64,000 nucleotides of DNA from DASXTC01 sp036505635 (GCA_036505635.1 DASXTC010000056.1:1-64000), one strand, 5' to 3'. Shown: positions 41,575 through 50,865, counted from the first letter of the stretch. The notes: generated by a model from the letters alone, not told the origin. Made by a program: numbers and translations.

Positions 41575-42233
41575 CGCCGCTCCACCAAATCGGTCTCCAT
41601 CAGGAGCCGCAACGACTCGGGGAGCGTTCGATCGGCCCAGGCCCGAAGCGGCAGCGAGACGTCCTCCACCGGCGGACGGCGTCCGTTCCGGACGGCGGCC
41701 ACCTCCGTGGCAAGCGCCTCGAGCGCCGCAGGGTCGCTCCGGTGGTTGTTGATCACGACGTGGTGGGCGCGCTCCACCAGAGTCCAGGCGTCCGGCTTCC
41801 ATCGCCCTCGGGCCAGTTGAGGGCTCATGACCACGATCAACAGATCGGGATCCAGCACCGGGACGACCGTGTTGCCCTCCGTCAGGAGTACCCGCGCGCC
41901 GCCCAGGAGGTCGTCGCGCAGATGATTCCAGGCCTCGGCGTGAGCGTCCGGCTGCGCCAGGCACCAGAGCACCGAACGCGCGCCCGCCCGGGTCAGCCGG
42001 CCGGTGTCGGTCTCATCCTCCCCCAGCACGGCCTGGTCGGTCACGATGGTGAATCGTCCGTGAAGCGAACGGCAGGCGCAGGCCTTCTCCGTCCGGGGGC
42101 AGTTGACCCCATCCTTGAAGACGGTGGTGAACTTCACCGCGTCGATCCGGCCGGGGTAGGCCCCCAGGATCGCGGCCAGCGCGAGCGTCTTGCCCGAGCC
42201 GTTGCCGGGGGCGGCGACCGAGATGATCCTCAT
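41571..42233 (-). CDS. P-loop NTPase, MobB-like
   Basis: A 220-residue protein starting MRIISVAAPGNGSGKT, a Walker A motif at the very N-terminus, as in MobB and dethiobiotin-synthetase-like G3E/SIMIBI proteins. A Cys cluster (NCPRTEKACACRS) could bind metal, and LLTEGNTVVPVLDPDLLIVV lies where the family has the Walker B region. It overlaps mobA (ATGA), so a role in handling GTP or in cofactor insertion for molybdenum enzymes is likely. Similarity to typical MobB is limited. Confidence 0.65.
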   Translation of the reverse strand: MRIISVAAPGNGSGKTLALAAILGAYPGRIDAVKFTTVFKDGVNCPRTEKACACRSLHGRFTIVTDQAVLGEDETDTGRLTRAGARSVLWCLAQPDAHAEAWNHLRDDLLGGARVLLTEGNTVVPVLDPDLLIVVMSPQLARGRWKPDAWTLVERAHHVVINNHRSDPAALEALATEVAAVRNGRRPPVEDVSLPLRAWADRTLPESLRLLMETDLVERR

Positions 42234-42844
42234 GCGCGCGCCCTCCCCAGATCCTCCGGCGTGTTTATGTTCATGAAGGAGCGCTCCGCTCCATCGATAC
42301 CGGCGTACTCCTCCTGCGCGAGGTAGTCGACCGGCACCCGCTCGAAGAAGTCGAGCATCATCCGTATCCCGTCCGCCAGGGCCCTCTCGACCTCGGGCAG
42401 TCGGGAGATCGGGTAGAGGGCGTGAAGCGGCTCGGGCCGCCCCCTCAACACGGGCACCAGCAGCCGGTCGGGCCGGCAACGTGACACCATCAGGTCGATC
42501 AGCTCGCCCGAGAGAGAAGGCATGTCGCACCCGCAGATGAAGGCGAGCGGCGTGAGGACGGCCCGAAGCGCCGCATCGATTCCGCCCAGCGGTCCGCAAT
42601 CCGCGATCCGGTCGGTCGTGGCCCGGACCATGAGCCCCTCGCGCCGAACCGGAGCCTCGAACCGCCCCGGCGCTGTCACGATCAGACACTCGGTGAAGCG
42701 GCCCGAGAAGACCTCCAGGATGCGGGTCAGCGTCGTGTCGGCGGGATCGGCGCCGAGCCTCAGCGAGGCCTTGTCGGCCCCGCCCAGCCGCGAGGCGCGC
42801 CCGCCGGCCAGAACCACGCCGGTGACGTGCGGGTGGAGGATCAC
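42230..42844 (-). CDS. mobA: Molybdenum cofactor guanylyltransferase
   Basis: A 204-residue nucleotidyltransferase. The signature VVLAGGRASRLGGADKASLRLG binds GTP, CGCDMPSLS carries the metal-binding Asp, and LHALYP and SFMNINTPEDL are typical of MobA. It links GMP to molybdopterin to make the MGD cofactor in the cytoplasm. GTG 42844 overlaps the stop of the Rieske gene. No molybdenum enzyme is encoded in the window. Confidence 0.88.
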   Translation of the reverse strand: MILHPHVTGVVLAGGRASRLGGADKASLRLGADPADTTLTRILEVFSGRFTECLIVTAPGRFEAPVRREGLMVRATTDRIADCGPLGGIDAALRAVLTPLAFICGCDMPSLSGELIDLMVSRCRPDRLLVPVLRGRPEPLHALYPISRLPEVERALADGIRMMLDFFERVPVDYLAQEEYAGIDGAERSFMNINTPEDLGRARA

Positions 42845-43215
42845 GTTCTGAATACGGGGGTCGGGATCTCGTCGGTCTCGTCGTCCGACCCGTCGTCCGG
42901 ACGCGGGTTCTCGACGTCCGAGACCAGGATCTCCCCGTTCTCCACCTTGACGGGGAAGGTGCGGACGCATCCCCAGGCCTTGTCATGGCAGGCCCCGGTG
43001 GTGACGTCGTACTTCCAGCCGTGCCACGAGCAGGTCAGCGTCGTGCCGGAAAGCCGGCCGGTCGAGAGGGGCGCCTTCATGTGGCGGCAGGCGTCCTCGA
43101 TGGCGCGGAAGGTCCCCTCGACGTTGAATACCGCGATGCGGCGGATGCCGACGCGTAGCGCGCGGCAACCGCCCGGCTTGAGCTCCTCCACGCGGGCCAC
43201 CCTCGTGAACCCCAC
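42841..43215 (-). CDS. Rieske-type [2Fe-2S] ferredoxin
   Basis: A 124-residue soluble protein with the two Rieske ligand boxes CRHMKAPL and CSWHGWKYD (Cys-x-His and Cys-x2-His) and no transmembrane helix, like NirD or dioxygenase ferredoxins. The last 25 residues are an acidic tail (RPDDGSDDETDE). GTG 43215 lies one codon after the ribA stop. It probably donates electrons to an oxygenase or reductase encoded elsewhere. Confidence 0.85.
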   Translation of the reverse strand: MGFTRVARVEELKPGGCRALRVGIRRIAVFNVEGTFRAIEDACRHMKAPLSTGRLSGTTLTCSWHGWKYDVTTGACHDKAWGCVRTFPVKVENGEILVSDVENPRPDDGSDDETDEIPTPVFRT

Positions 43216-43218
43216 CAG

Positions 43219-43842
43219 CTAGCTCCCCACCGGGCGCGGATCGAGAAGATGCCCGAGTTTCGCGGCCTTCGTCCTGAGGTAATGCGCGTTGTGCTCGTCG
43301 GGCTCGGTGATGAGAGGGATCCTCCCCACCACCTCGATCCCCTCCTGGCGCAGCCCCTCCATCTTGGCCCTGTTGTTGGTGATGAGACGGACGGAGAAGA
43401 CCCCCATCAGACGCAGCAGCGTCGCCGCGTCGCGATAGTTGCGATGGTCGTCCTCGAACCCCAGCCTCTGGTTGGCCTCCACCGTGTCGAGCCCTTCCTC
43501 CTGAAGCCGGTAGGCCCGGATCTTGTTGAACAGGCCGATGCCGCGTCCCTCCTGCCGCAGGTAGATCAGCACGCCCGAGGGCTCCTCGAGCTCAATCCAG
43601 CGCATCGACATCTCGAGCTGCGCTCGGCAGTCGCAGCGCCGGGACCCGAAAACGTCGCCCGTGAGGCACTCCGAGTGGATGCGCACGGCGACGCCCGCGC
43701 GCCCCCGGACTTCCCCCTTCACCAGAGCCACGTGCTCGGCCGACACGATCGTCGGGGAGAAGGCGTGGACCCGGAACTCCCCGTAACGGGTCGGCAGTGT
43801 CGCGGTCGCGATCTGGATGTCCATGTCCCCCTTCTCGTTCAC
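43219..43842 (-). CDS. ribA: GTP cyclohydrolase II
   Basis: A 207-residue enzyme of riboflavin synthesis. Zinc ligands are in CLTGDVFGSRRCDC, the active-site region is LRQEGRGIGL, followed by NQRLGFEDD and LITNNRAKMEGL. It opens GTP to the first riboflavin intermediate. It stands alone, without the RibB domain to which it is often fused. GTG 43842 overlaps the methyltransferase stop (GTGA); ATG 43824 is an alternative. Confidence 0.92.
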   Translation of the reverse strand: MNEKGDMDIQIATATLPTRYGEFRVHAFSPTIVSAEHVALVKGEVRGRAGVAVRIHSECLTGDVFGSRRCDCRAQLEMSMRWIELEEPSGVLIYLRQEGRGIGLFNKIRAYRLQEEGLDTVEANQRLGFEDDHRNYRDAATLLRLMGVFSVRLITNNRAKMEGLRQEGIEVVGRIPLITEPDEHNAHYLRTKAAKLGHLLDPRPVGS

Positions 43843-45035
43843 CGGAATGGGTCCCTCGCGCCGGTGAGCTCCGCGGCCTTCGCCCCTCGGGTCAGGAGCA
43901 TCACCTTGAAGATCTCCCCCATGCCGCCCGGGGCCATCAGCCCGTGCAGGGCGAGCCGTTCCTTCACCGCGCTCGCCCCTTCGCCCGGTTCGAGGGCCAT
44001 CTCCGCCAGGATCCGCGCGAGGCCCAGAGAGACGAGGAAGCGCATCTGGGCCACCGGCCCGGCGACGTCGAAGCCACACTCCCGTGCCCGCCTCTCCACC
44101 GAGGTGAAGTCCACGTGGGCGGTCATGTCCTGCTCGCCGACATCGCGGTAGGGGTCCTCCACGGCCTGGTGGCTCCGGTAGCACATGAGCGTGCCTCGGC
44201 GCCGCTCGGCGGCGTAGAGATCGCCGGCCGGATACCCGTAATCAATGATGATGGCCCCCCCGCGGCCCCGCTCGCCGAAGAGCCGGCCGAGGCTCGAGAT
44301 CCACTCCAGCGCTCGCAGTCCGATCTCCGCGCGCTGGCCTTCCCGCAGGTCCACTCCGAGGCGCGTGAGATGCCCCGAGAGCACCTCGGCCACCGGCTCG
44401 AGCAGCGTCTCGGTGAACCCTGCCGGGCCCTCGGTGACGTGGACTTCCTGGAGGCGTCCGTCGCGGCGCTCCACCACGTGCACGGGGAGCGCGTCGAGAA
44501 ACTCGTTGGCCACCACGCAGCCGGCCAGGCCCGCGCGCTCCTCTTCGAGCAGGTCGGGCCAGCTCCTCCATCTCAGATCGGAGAGGGCTCCGGAATCCCT
44601 GCCGGCGGCAATCGTCCCCCTCTGTTTCACCCGCAGCGAAGGGCTGATCTCCACCAACGTGTAGACGACCCGGCTCGCCAGGAGCGGATGTTCCGCCGCG
44701 AGCCCCGCGATGACGTCGCGTGCCAGCCTGCCGGTGCCGGGTCCCATCTCGACGACGTGGAACGGGGCGCGCGCGTCGGGCCGGGTCACCGCGGCGATCT
44801 CGGCGATCTGGCGCGCGATCAGCAGGCCGAAGGCCGGGTGAAGATCGGGGCTGGTGTAGAAGTCCCCGTCCGGGCCGGTGGTCATCTCCGGGCGCAGGTA
44901 GTAGCCGTGCTCGGGATGGTAGAGGGCCCCCTCCATGAACTCGACGAAGGGGATCGGCCCCTCCGCGCGTATCCGATCGCGGAGCCAGGCGCGCAGGAGA
45001 TCAGCGCCCGCTTCGACCTGCCGCGCGACGGCCAC
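43839..45035 (-). CDS. MidA/NDUFAF7-family SAM-dependent protein methyltransferase
   Basis: A 398-residue protein of the MidA (DUF185) family. It has the N-terminal FVEFMEGALYHPEHGYY, FYTSPDLHPAFG, the SAM loop VEMGPGTGRLARD and CVVANEFLDALPVHVV. The human member NDUFAF7 dimethylates an Arg of the complex I subunit equivalent to NuoD and is needed for assembly. Position directly after nuoB makes a role in complex I maturation attractive here too. GTG 45035 starts four bases after the nuoB stop. Confidence 0.88.
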   Translation of the reverse strand: MAVARQVEAGADLLRAWLRDRIRAEGPIPFVEFMEGALYHPEHGYYLRPEMTTGPDGDFYTSPDLHPAFGLLIARQIAEIAAVTRPDARAPFHVVEMGPGTGRLARDVIAGLAAEHPLLASRVVYTLVEISPSLRVKQRGTIAAGRDSGALSDLRWRSWPDLLEEERAGLAGCVVANEFLDALPVHVVERRDGRLQEVHVTEGPAGFTETLLEPVAEVLSGHLTRLGVDLREGQRAEIGLRALEWISSLGRLFGERGRGGAIIIDYGYPAGDLYAAERRRGTLMCYRSHQAVEDPYRDVGEQDMTAHVDFTSVERRARECGFDVAGPVAQMRFLVSLGLARILAEMALEPGEGASAVKERLALHGLMAPGGMGEIFKVMLLTRGAKAAELTGARDPFR

Positions 45036-45039
45036 CCTC

Positions 45040-45579
45040 TCAGCCCTTCTTCCGCTGGAGCTTCTCCTGGATCAGGAGGAGGCCGTACAGAAGGGCCTCG
45101 GGGCGGGGCGGGCAGCCGGAGATGTAGACATCCACGGGGACGATCTGATCGACTCCCTGCACCGTGCTGTAGGAGCGGAACATGCCACCGCTGGAGGCGC
45201 AGGCCCCCATGGCGATCACCCACTTGGGCTCCGGCATCTGGTCGTAAATCATCCGCAGGGCGGGGGCCATCTTCTTGCTGACCGTGCCGGCGACGATCAT
45301 CAGGTCGGCCTGACGAGGGGAGAACGAAAGCCTCTCGGCGCCGAAGCGCGCCAGGTCGTAGCGCGGGCCGGCCGTGGCCATCAGCTCGATGGCGCAGCAG
45401 GCGGTCCCCAGCGGCATCGGCCAGAGCGAGTATTTGCGCGCCCAGTTGACTACGTCGTGCAGCCGGCTGACGAAGATCCCCTCGTCGGATGCCTCGAGGG
45501 CCTCCCGGACCTTCCTCTGCCCTTCCGCAGAGAGCGTGGGGCCGATCACGCCGGGCGCCTGGCTCACTTGTGCGCCCAC
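45040..45579 (-). CDS. nuoB: NADH-quinone oxidoreductase subunit B, second copy
   Basis: A 179-residue NuoB-type subunit. The four ligands of cluster N2 are present in GTACCAIE, MGACASSGG and GCPPRPEAL. It carries N2, the last iron-sulfur centre before quinone, in the peripheral arm. It overlaps nuoI by 16 bases. It is clearly diverged from the other copy at 46089-46625, especially in the N-terminus and in GPRYDLARFGAERLSFSPRQ. Confidence 0.92.
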   Translation of the reverse strand: MGAQVSQAPGVIGPTLSAEGQRKVREALEASDEGIFVSRLHDVVNWARKYSLWPMPLGTACCAIELMATAGPRYDLARFGAERLSFSPRQADLMIVAGTVSKKMAPALRMIYDQMPEPKWVIAMGACASSGGMFRSYSTVQGVDQIVPVDVYISGCPPRPEALLYGLLLIQEKLQRKKG

Positions 45580-46058
45580 TTCATGATCGGGTCGGGGCGC
45601 ACCCCGCCAATCTCGAGGAGCTTCTCCTTGTTGAAGATGAGCTCGGTGCGACTCGAGCCGGCGACCTCATAGTCCTTCGTCAGGAAGATCGCCTGCTCGG
45701 GACAGACCTCCTCGCACATGCCGCAGTAGATGCAGCGCAACATGTTGATCTCGAACTCCTTGGGGTATTTCTCGACCTTGTTGCCGCCGGGCAGCTCGCC
45801 GGGGACGATCATGATCGCCTTGGGCGGGCAGACGAACTGGCACAGGAAGCAGGCGACGCACTTGGTTCTCCCCTCCTGATCCTTCACCAGCGCGGGCACG
45901 CCGCGGAACCCTTCGGGAAAGGTCCAGCGCTGCTCGGGGTACTGCATCGTGAACTTGCGCCGGAAGAGATGCTTGAGGGTGACCCGCATCCCACGGACGA
46001 TCCCGGGCAGATAGAGCCTGTCGAACCACCCGAGCTTCCTGTCTACGACGATGGCCAT
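45564..46058 (-). CDS. nuoI: NADH-quinone oxidoreductase subunit I
   Basis: A 164-residue ferredoxin-like subunit carrying two [4Fe-4S] clusters (N6a/N6b) bound by CVACFLCQFVCPP and CIYCGMCEEVCP. N-terminal residues (LYLPGIVRGMRVTLKHLF) form the helix that lies on the membrane arm. It passes electrons to the N2 centre of NuoB, whose gene overlaps it downstream. Confidence 0.93.
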   Translation of the reverse strand: MAIVVDRKLGWFDRLYLPGIVRGMRVTLKHLFRRKFTMQYPEQRWTFPEGFRGVPALVKDQEGRTKCVACFLCQFVCPPKAIMIVPGELPGGNKVEKYPKEFEINMLRCIYCGMCEEVCPEQAIFLTKDYEVAGSSRTELIFNKEKLLEIGGVRPDPIMKWAHK

Positions 46059-46088
46059 CCCCGGACACCTCGTGGAGCCGCTCGCGCG

Positions 46089-46625
<537 letters not shown>

Positions 46626-46737
46626 GATCCCGGTGCCTCCGTTTTGCCGTGATATACTCGCGCCCCTTCGGCCGGGCGGGAATCCGGACTGTTTGAGTCG
46701 GCATGGAAGTATAACAGCGGCCGGAGGGCCGTTCAAC
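46626..46737. promoter_or_regulatory. Divergent control region between nuoB and a membrane-protein gene
   Basis: 112 bases hold a TATATC-like hexamer for the leftward nuo operon (about 46650) and TATAAC at 46710-46715 for the rightward gene, each followed by a Shine-Dalgarno. -35 boxes are poor, so the positions are tentative. Confidence 0.4.
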
Positions 46738-47556
46738 ATGCTCTCGCTCTTCCTGACCGAGTCCGCGGCCGGCTCCCTGATCGTCCTTCTGCTGGTCCCC
46801 CTCAGGTCCGCGGGGCGCGGGTTCCTCCAGTTCTCCGTGGGGCTGAGCAGCCTCCTGATGCTGCTCGGCGCCGCGCTGACCCTTGGGGGTGGGGGGGGGA
46901 CAGGCGCGGGGCCTCAGAGAACTCTGTTCGGCCTCTCCGCGATCCTGCTGGCACTCTCCGCCGGGCTCTTCCGCCTCGGGCGGTTCGGGGCGGGCCGGGC
47001 CCTGATGCTCCTCGGGCTCATTCCGGCGCTGGCGGGAGTGGGGCTCGACGCGCTGTCGCTGATCCCGGCGGGAGATGGCACCCACGTCGCGCGCCTCCTC
47101 TATCCCCTCGATGCGGTGAGCGCGGGGCTCGTGCCGGGCTCAGCGCTCATCGCCATGATTCTCGGGCACTACTACCTGAACGTCCCGGGACTGTCGATCG
47201 GCCACCTGCAGAGGCTGACGCTCGTCTTCCTGGGGACCGTGATCGTCAGGGGGGCGGTGGTCCTGTTTTCGGTGGCGCGCAGCCGGGAGGCTCTCTCGCC
47301 GCTGATGGGCCTGCTCCTCGACACCGGTTCCCTTATGCAACCTGGCGGGCTCGACCCGTTCGTGCTCGTCCTTCTCCTGCTGCACGTGCTTTTCGGCGTC
47401 GTCGCCTCGGGAGCGATGGCCTTCATGGCCTGGCGAACCGCGCTCATCTCCTCCACCCAGTCGGCCACCGGGATCCTCTACGTGGCGCTTCTGATGACCA
47501 TCATGGGGGAGCTGGCGAGCCGCTACCTCATCACGATGACCGGCCTGCCGCTCTGA
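46738..47556 (+). CDS. Polytopic membrane protein, possibly DmsC/NrfD-like quinone-interacting anchor
   Basis: A 272-residue protein with about eight transmembrane helices and almost no soluble part. Length and the final segment MGELASRYLITMTGLPL recall the DmsC-type anchors of DMSO-reductase-family enzymes (which end ...GRYLFY...), but the match is weak. GGAGGG precedes ATG 46738. Divergent from nuoB, which adds a respiratory context. Confidence 0.6.
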   Translation: MLSLFLTESAAGSLIVLLLVPLRSAGRGFLQFSVGLSSLLMLLGAALTLGGGGGTGAGPQRTLFGLSAILLALSAGLFRLGRFGAGRALMLLGLIPALAGVGLDALSLIPAGDGTHVARLLYPLDAVSAGLVPGSALIAMILGHYYLNVPGLSIGHLQRLTLVFLGTVIVRGAVVLFSVARSREALSPLMGLLLDTGSLMQPGGLDPFVLVLLLLHVLFGVVASGAMAFMAWRTALISSTQSATGILYVALLMTIMGELASRYLITMTGLPL

Positions 47557-47588
47557 AGGCGGCTCATGCCGCCGTCGAGGGGGGCCCC

Positions 47589-48263
47589 TCAGGAGCGCGA
47601 ACGCCTGCGGCCCGCCGTACCGCGTCCGCCCCTTCCACGAGAGCGCGCCCTCGTGGCGCCGGCGCCCGCGAGCCCCAGGATCGCGAGGACCTCGCGCCGG
47701 CCGGCGGCGCTTCGGCGGAAGCGGCCGGTGAAGGCGGTCGTCATCACGCGGGCGTGAGTCTTGCGCGCGCCGCGCATCGTCATGCAGGTGTGGGTGGCCT
47801 CGATGAGACAGGCGGCGCCGGCCGGGCGCAGGTGCTCCTGCAACGCGTCGGCGATCTCCCGCGTGAGATCCTCCTGGATCTGGAGCCGCCGCGAGAGGCA
47901 GTCCACCAGCCGGCCGAGGCTCGACAGACCCGTGACGGCGCCCCGCGGAGCGTAGGCCAGATGGACCTTTCCCGAAAACGGGAGCAGGTGGTGGCGGCAG
48001 ATCGAGGTGAATTCGATGTCGCGGGCGGCGACCAGGTCGTCCGCGGCGCCGGCGGCGATCGGCTTGAGGATCCGCGCCGGTGCCTGGCGGTACCCGGCCA
48101 GCAGCTCGTCGAGCCAGGCTCTCGCCACCAGATCCGGGATCCCGTCGGGGGCCCTCTCGCCCCCTCGTCCATCGGCGCGCGAGGCCTTCGCGATCCCCGC
48201 AAGGAAGATCCGGATGCCGCGGCGCATCAGGACGGCGGCCTCGCGGTCCCCCGAGCGGGTCAC
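47589..48263 (-). CDS. folE: GTP cyclohydrolase I
   Basis: A 224-residue FolE. Zinc and substrate residues are in SICRHHLLPFSGKVHLAY and THTCMTMRGARK; LGRLVDCLSRRLQIQEDLT is the conserved helix. It makes dihydroneopterin triphosphate for folate or pterins. The C-terminal 30 residues are Arg/Gly-rich (RARSRGRGGRG) and beyond the usual end. GTG 48263 overlaps the HAD stop (GTGA). Confidence 0.92.
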   Translation of the reverse strand: MTRSGDREAAVLMRRGIRIFLAGIAKASRADGRGGERAPDGIPDLVARAWLDELLAGYRQAPARILKPIAAGAADDLVAARDIEFTSICRHHLLPFSGKVHLAYAPRGAVTGLSSLGRLVDCLSRRLQIQEDLTREIADALQEHLRPAGAACLIEATHTCMTMRGARKTHARVMTTAFTGRFRRSAAGRREVLAILGLAGAGATRARSRGRGGRGTAGRRRSRS

Positions 48264-48979
48264 CCGTGGATGCGGTCGAGAGCCTCGCGCAGGTCGGCGA
48301 TCAGATCGCGCGCGTCTCCCCATCGGGACACCTCCTCCAGGAAGGATGGCTCGGGCCGGGAGCGGCTCAGCAGCAGCGCCCGCAGTCCCGCCGCTTTCGC
48401 TCCGGCGTAGTCCTCGTCGAGCCGGTCGCCGATGTGCAGGGCGCGAGACGCCTCGACCCCGGCCGCCGCGAGCGCCGTCTCGAAGATGGCGGGATGGGGC
48501 TTCTCGTAACCCGCCGAGGCGCTGAAGACGACGACCTCGAAGTGGCCGTCCAGCTCGAGCGAGGCGAGCAGCTTCGGCAGCCGGCTGTCCCAGTTTGAGA
48601 TGATCCCGAGACGCAGCCCCCTGCCCCGCAGCTCGCCCAGGACCTCCCGCGTCTCGGGGAAGATCCGCCAGGCCTCGGGCCTGGCGAAGTGGGCCCGCAG
48701 GTCATCGACGGTAGGACGGCGTTCCGCCGCCACCTCGCACTGGTCGAAGGCGTGCGACGAGATCCTCTCCCACCACTCCGTCTCACCGCCGGCAAAGTGC
48801 CGATAGCGGTTGGCCCCGCGCGGCACTTCCCTCGACATGGACACCCAGGCGCTGTCAAACGCGCGCTGCACGGCGGCGGGCTCCACGTGGGCCCCGCGCT
48901 CGGCGCACGCGCGCGAGTAGACGTGGCCGATCGATGGCGAAACGTCGAGCAGCGTCCCGCCCACGTCGAAGAAAACCAT
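48260..48979 (-). CDS. HAD-superfamily hydrolase
   Basis: A 239-residue haloacid-dehalogenase-fold protein with a helical cap. Motif I is FDVGGTLLD, in which the second Asp of DxDxT is Gly, as in HDHD3-like members; motif II is ISNWDSR, motif III the Lys in EKPHPAIF, motif IV GDRLDEDYAGA. The Gly substitution in motif I often means altered or weak phosphatase activity. ATG 48979 lies four bases after the ferredoxin stop; TTG 48994 is an alternative. Confidence 0.85.
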   Translation of the reverse strand: MVFFDVGGTLLDVSPSIGHVYSRACAERGAHVEPAAVQRAFDSAWVSMSREVPRGANRYRHFAGGETEWWERISSHAFDQCEVAAERRPTVDDLRAHFARPEAWRIFPETREVLGELRGRGLRLGIISNWDSRLPKLLASLELDGHFEVVVFSASAGYEKPHPAIFETALAAAGVEASRALHIGDRLDEDYAGAKAAGLRALLLSRSRPEPSFLEEVSRWGDARDLIADLREALDRIHG

Positions 48980-48983
48980 CCCG

Positions 48984-49286
48984 TCAGCAGGCAACGATCG
49001 TGATCTCCCCTTCCACGGCCGCCACCCTCGCGCGGCACGCGAGCCGGTGCTCGGGGGACAGCTTCATCTCGGCAAGCCGCGCCGCCTCCTCGGTGTCGGG
49101 CGGCGCGAGGCGCTCCTCCCCCTCGTAGACCAGGACGCAGCATGTGCCGCACAACGCCCCACCCCCGCAGGCCCCTTCGAGCACGTGCCCGAGCCGGCGA
49201 ATCTCCTCGTGCAGGGTCCGGCCGGGCTCCACAGGCCCGGAGAGATCGCGCGAGAGGAAGATGAGCCGCGGCCGGGGGTCGCTCAC
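48984..49286 (-). CDS. [2Fe-2S] ferredoxin
   Basis: A 100-residue ferredoxin with ligands in ACGGGALCGTC (Cys-x5-Cys-x2-Cys) and a fourth Cys in RLACRARV, the spacing of adrenodoxin or corrinoid-activating types. It starts at GTG 49286, overlapping the next upstream gene. As part of an isc-led operon it may supply electrons for cluster assembly, as Fdx does in the classical isc operon. Confidence 0.85.
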   Translation of the reverse strand: MSDPRPRLIFLSRDLSGPVEPGRTLHEEIRRLGHVLEGACGGGALCGTCCVLVYEGEERLAPPDTEEAARLAEMKLSPEHRLACRARVAAVEGEITIVAC

Positions 49287-49582
49287 TCGAGGTCCAGCCG
49301 CACGTCGTCCGAGACCGCGGTGACTTTCATGCCCGGGTAGACCCGCTCCTGGCAGGCCCTCACCACCGTCTCGAGCCCCGTCTCGGGCGATACGCAGGTC
49401 ACCTCGCAGTTGCCGCACTCGTCGTTCCAGCAGAAGCGCCCGTAGGCGATCGACTCGCCCGCCACGTACTGGAGCGAACGCAGCAGGCAGTTGTTGTCGG
49501 GGACTTCGAGGGTGTGCTCGAGGACCTCGATCTGGATGAGACCGTCGAAGGGCTCGAACATATCCAGGTCGACTTCCTTCAT
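49283..49582 (-). CDS. Small [2Fe-2S] protein, SdhB-N-terminal-like
   Basis: A 99-residue protein with FCWNDECGNCEVTC, a plant-ferredoxin-type Cys-x4-Cys-x2-Cys set, and a later Cys in RACQERVYPG. The pattern recalls the N-terminal domain of succinate dehydrogenase iron-sulfur subunits, here stand-alone. It is translated just before the other ferredoxin. Electron partner unknown. Confidence 0.78.
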   Translation of the reverse strand: MKEVDLDMFEPFDGLIQIEVLEHTLEVPDNNCLLRSLQYVAGESIAYGRFCWNDECGNCEVTCVSPETGLETVVRACQERVYPGMKVTAVSDDVRLDLE

Positions 49583-49589
49583 GGGAGCC

Positions 49590-50420
49590 TCACGCGGCCG
49601 CGAAACCGCCGTCGATCGGAAGGACAGCACCCGTGACCCATGAGGAGTCCTCCGAGGCCAGAAAGAGCGCGAGGCGGGCCACCTCCTCCACCGCGCCGGA
49701 GCGCGCGATCGGGTATCGTCCCACCTCCTGATCGAGCCACTTGGTGCCGCCGTCCGCGTCGCGCGTCATGGGCGTGTCGATCAGCCCCGGGCAGATGGCG
49801 TTGACGCGGATCCGGTCGGCGGCGTGGTCCAGCGCCATCGCGCGGGTGAGCTGGACCAGCCCACCCTTGGAGGCGCAGTAGGCCGCGCCGTTCTTCATGC
49901 CGACCATGCCGTGCACCGAGGCGTTGTTGATGATCGAACCGCCGCCCCGCGCCTTCATCGCCGGCACCGCCTGGCGCGAGACGAGGTAGGCTCCCTTGAG
50001 GTTCGTCCCGAGGATCTTGTCCCACCTCTTCTCGTCGGTATCCACGACCGTCCCTTCCGCGAAGATCCCCGCGTTGTTCACCAGGATGTCGAGCCCGCCG
50101 AAGTTGAAGATCGCGCCTTGCACCATCAGCTCGACGCGGTCGGGCTTCGAGACGTCGCCACGGCAGAAGGTCGCCGTGCCGCCGTGATTCCGGATCTCGT
50201 GGACGACCTGGGACAGAGGCTCGGAGCGTCGGCCCGCCACCACGACCCGCGCTCCTTCGGACGCGAAGAGCAGCGCGATGGCCCTTCCGATCCCGGTGCC
50301 GCCGCCGGTCACCAGGGCGATCTTGCCCTCGAGGCGCCCCCTCGGGGCGGGAGCGCCCTCCTCGGAGGATGCGTCGGCGCCGGGCGGCGGGCCGTCATCG
50401 CCGGGGGCGAGCGGCGCCAC
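49590..50420 (-). CDS. Short-chain dehydrogenase/reductase
   Basis: A 276-residue classical SDR: cofactor loop TGGGTGIGRA, NNAG, catalytic Ser in NNASVHGM and Tyr/Lys in YCASKGG, and the closing VTGAVLPIDGG. The first 30 residues are a Pro/Ala-rich extension (PPPGADASSEEGAP). GTG 50420 lies three bases after the DUF2203 stop. Substrate not inferable; fatty-acid-type 3-oxoacyl reductase or sugar dehydrogenase are both possible. Confidence 0.88.
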   Translation of the reverse strand: MAPLAPGDDGPPPGADASSEEGAPAPRGRLEGKIALVTGGGTGIGRAIALLFASEGARVVVAGRRSEPLSQVVHEIRNHGGTATFCRGDVSKPDRVELMVQGAIFNFGGLDILVNNAGIFAEGTVVDTDEKRWDKILGTNLKGAYLVSRQAVPAMKARGGGSIINNASVHGMVGMKNGAAYCASKGGLVQLTRAMALDHAADRIRVNAICPGLIDTPMTRDADGGTKWLDQEVGRYPIARSGAVEEVARLALFLASEDSSWVTGAVLPIDGGFAAA

Positions 50421-50423
50421 GCG

Positions 50424-50843
50424 TCAGTTCCCTTTCTCGCCGGCGCCGGCGTCCACCTCCTCGGACTCCAGAGGCTGCCGCCCGGCGAAGCCGGATTCCA
50501 TGTCGTGCCAGTACCCGACGCGATCTTCCCCGAGGCGCCAGCACAGGAGGACGTCCCGCCCATGGCGCCGCGCGGGAAAGTCGACCAGGCCCCCCTTGAT
50601 GTCCTTGATGTGAGCGCCAATCTGCTCGACCTCGCGCAGCGCCCCGCGGATGCTCATGAGAGCGCGGAAGTACTCCGGGTCGACGGGGCTCTCGTTGACG
50701 ACGTTGTACTCGGCGACGAGGTAGGAGATCTGCTGGCGGTTTCCGTCGAGCCAGCGGAACTTCTCCTGGAGCGCCCGCAGGAGATCCGACAGGCGCGGCA
50801 GCGCCCCGTTGGCCTCCGATACCGTGAAGAACCTCCGCTCCAT
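50424..50843 (-). CDS. DUF2203 family protein
   Basis: A 139-residue protein of the DUF2203 family: RRFFTVSEANGALPRLSDLL at the N-terminus, GAHIKDIKGGLVDFPAR, and LLCWRLGEDRVGYWHD. Role unknown; members are widespread in aerobes and often near housekeeping genes. ATG 50843 starts at the conserved MERRFFTV. A hydrophilic tail follows (LESEEVDAGAGEKGN). Confidence 0.85.
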   Translation of the reverse strand: MERRFFTVSEANGALPRLSDLLRALQEKFRWLDGNRQQISYLVAEYNVVNESPVDPEYFRALMSIRGALREVEQIGAHIKDIKGGLVDFPARRHGRDVLLCWRLGEDRVGYWHDMESGFAGRQPLESEEVDAGAGEKGN

Positions 50844-50865
50844 CAGCCGCGCTCCGGTCCGGCCG

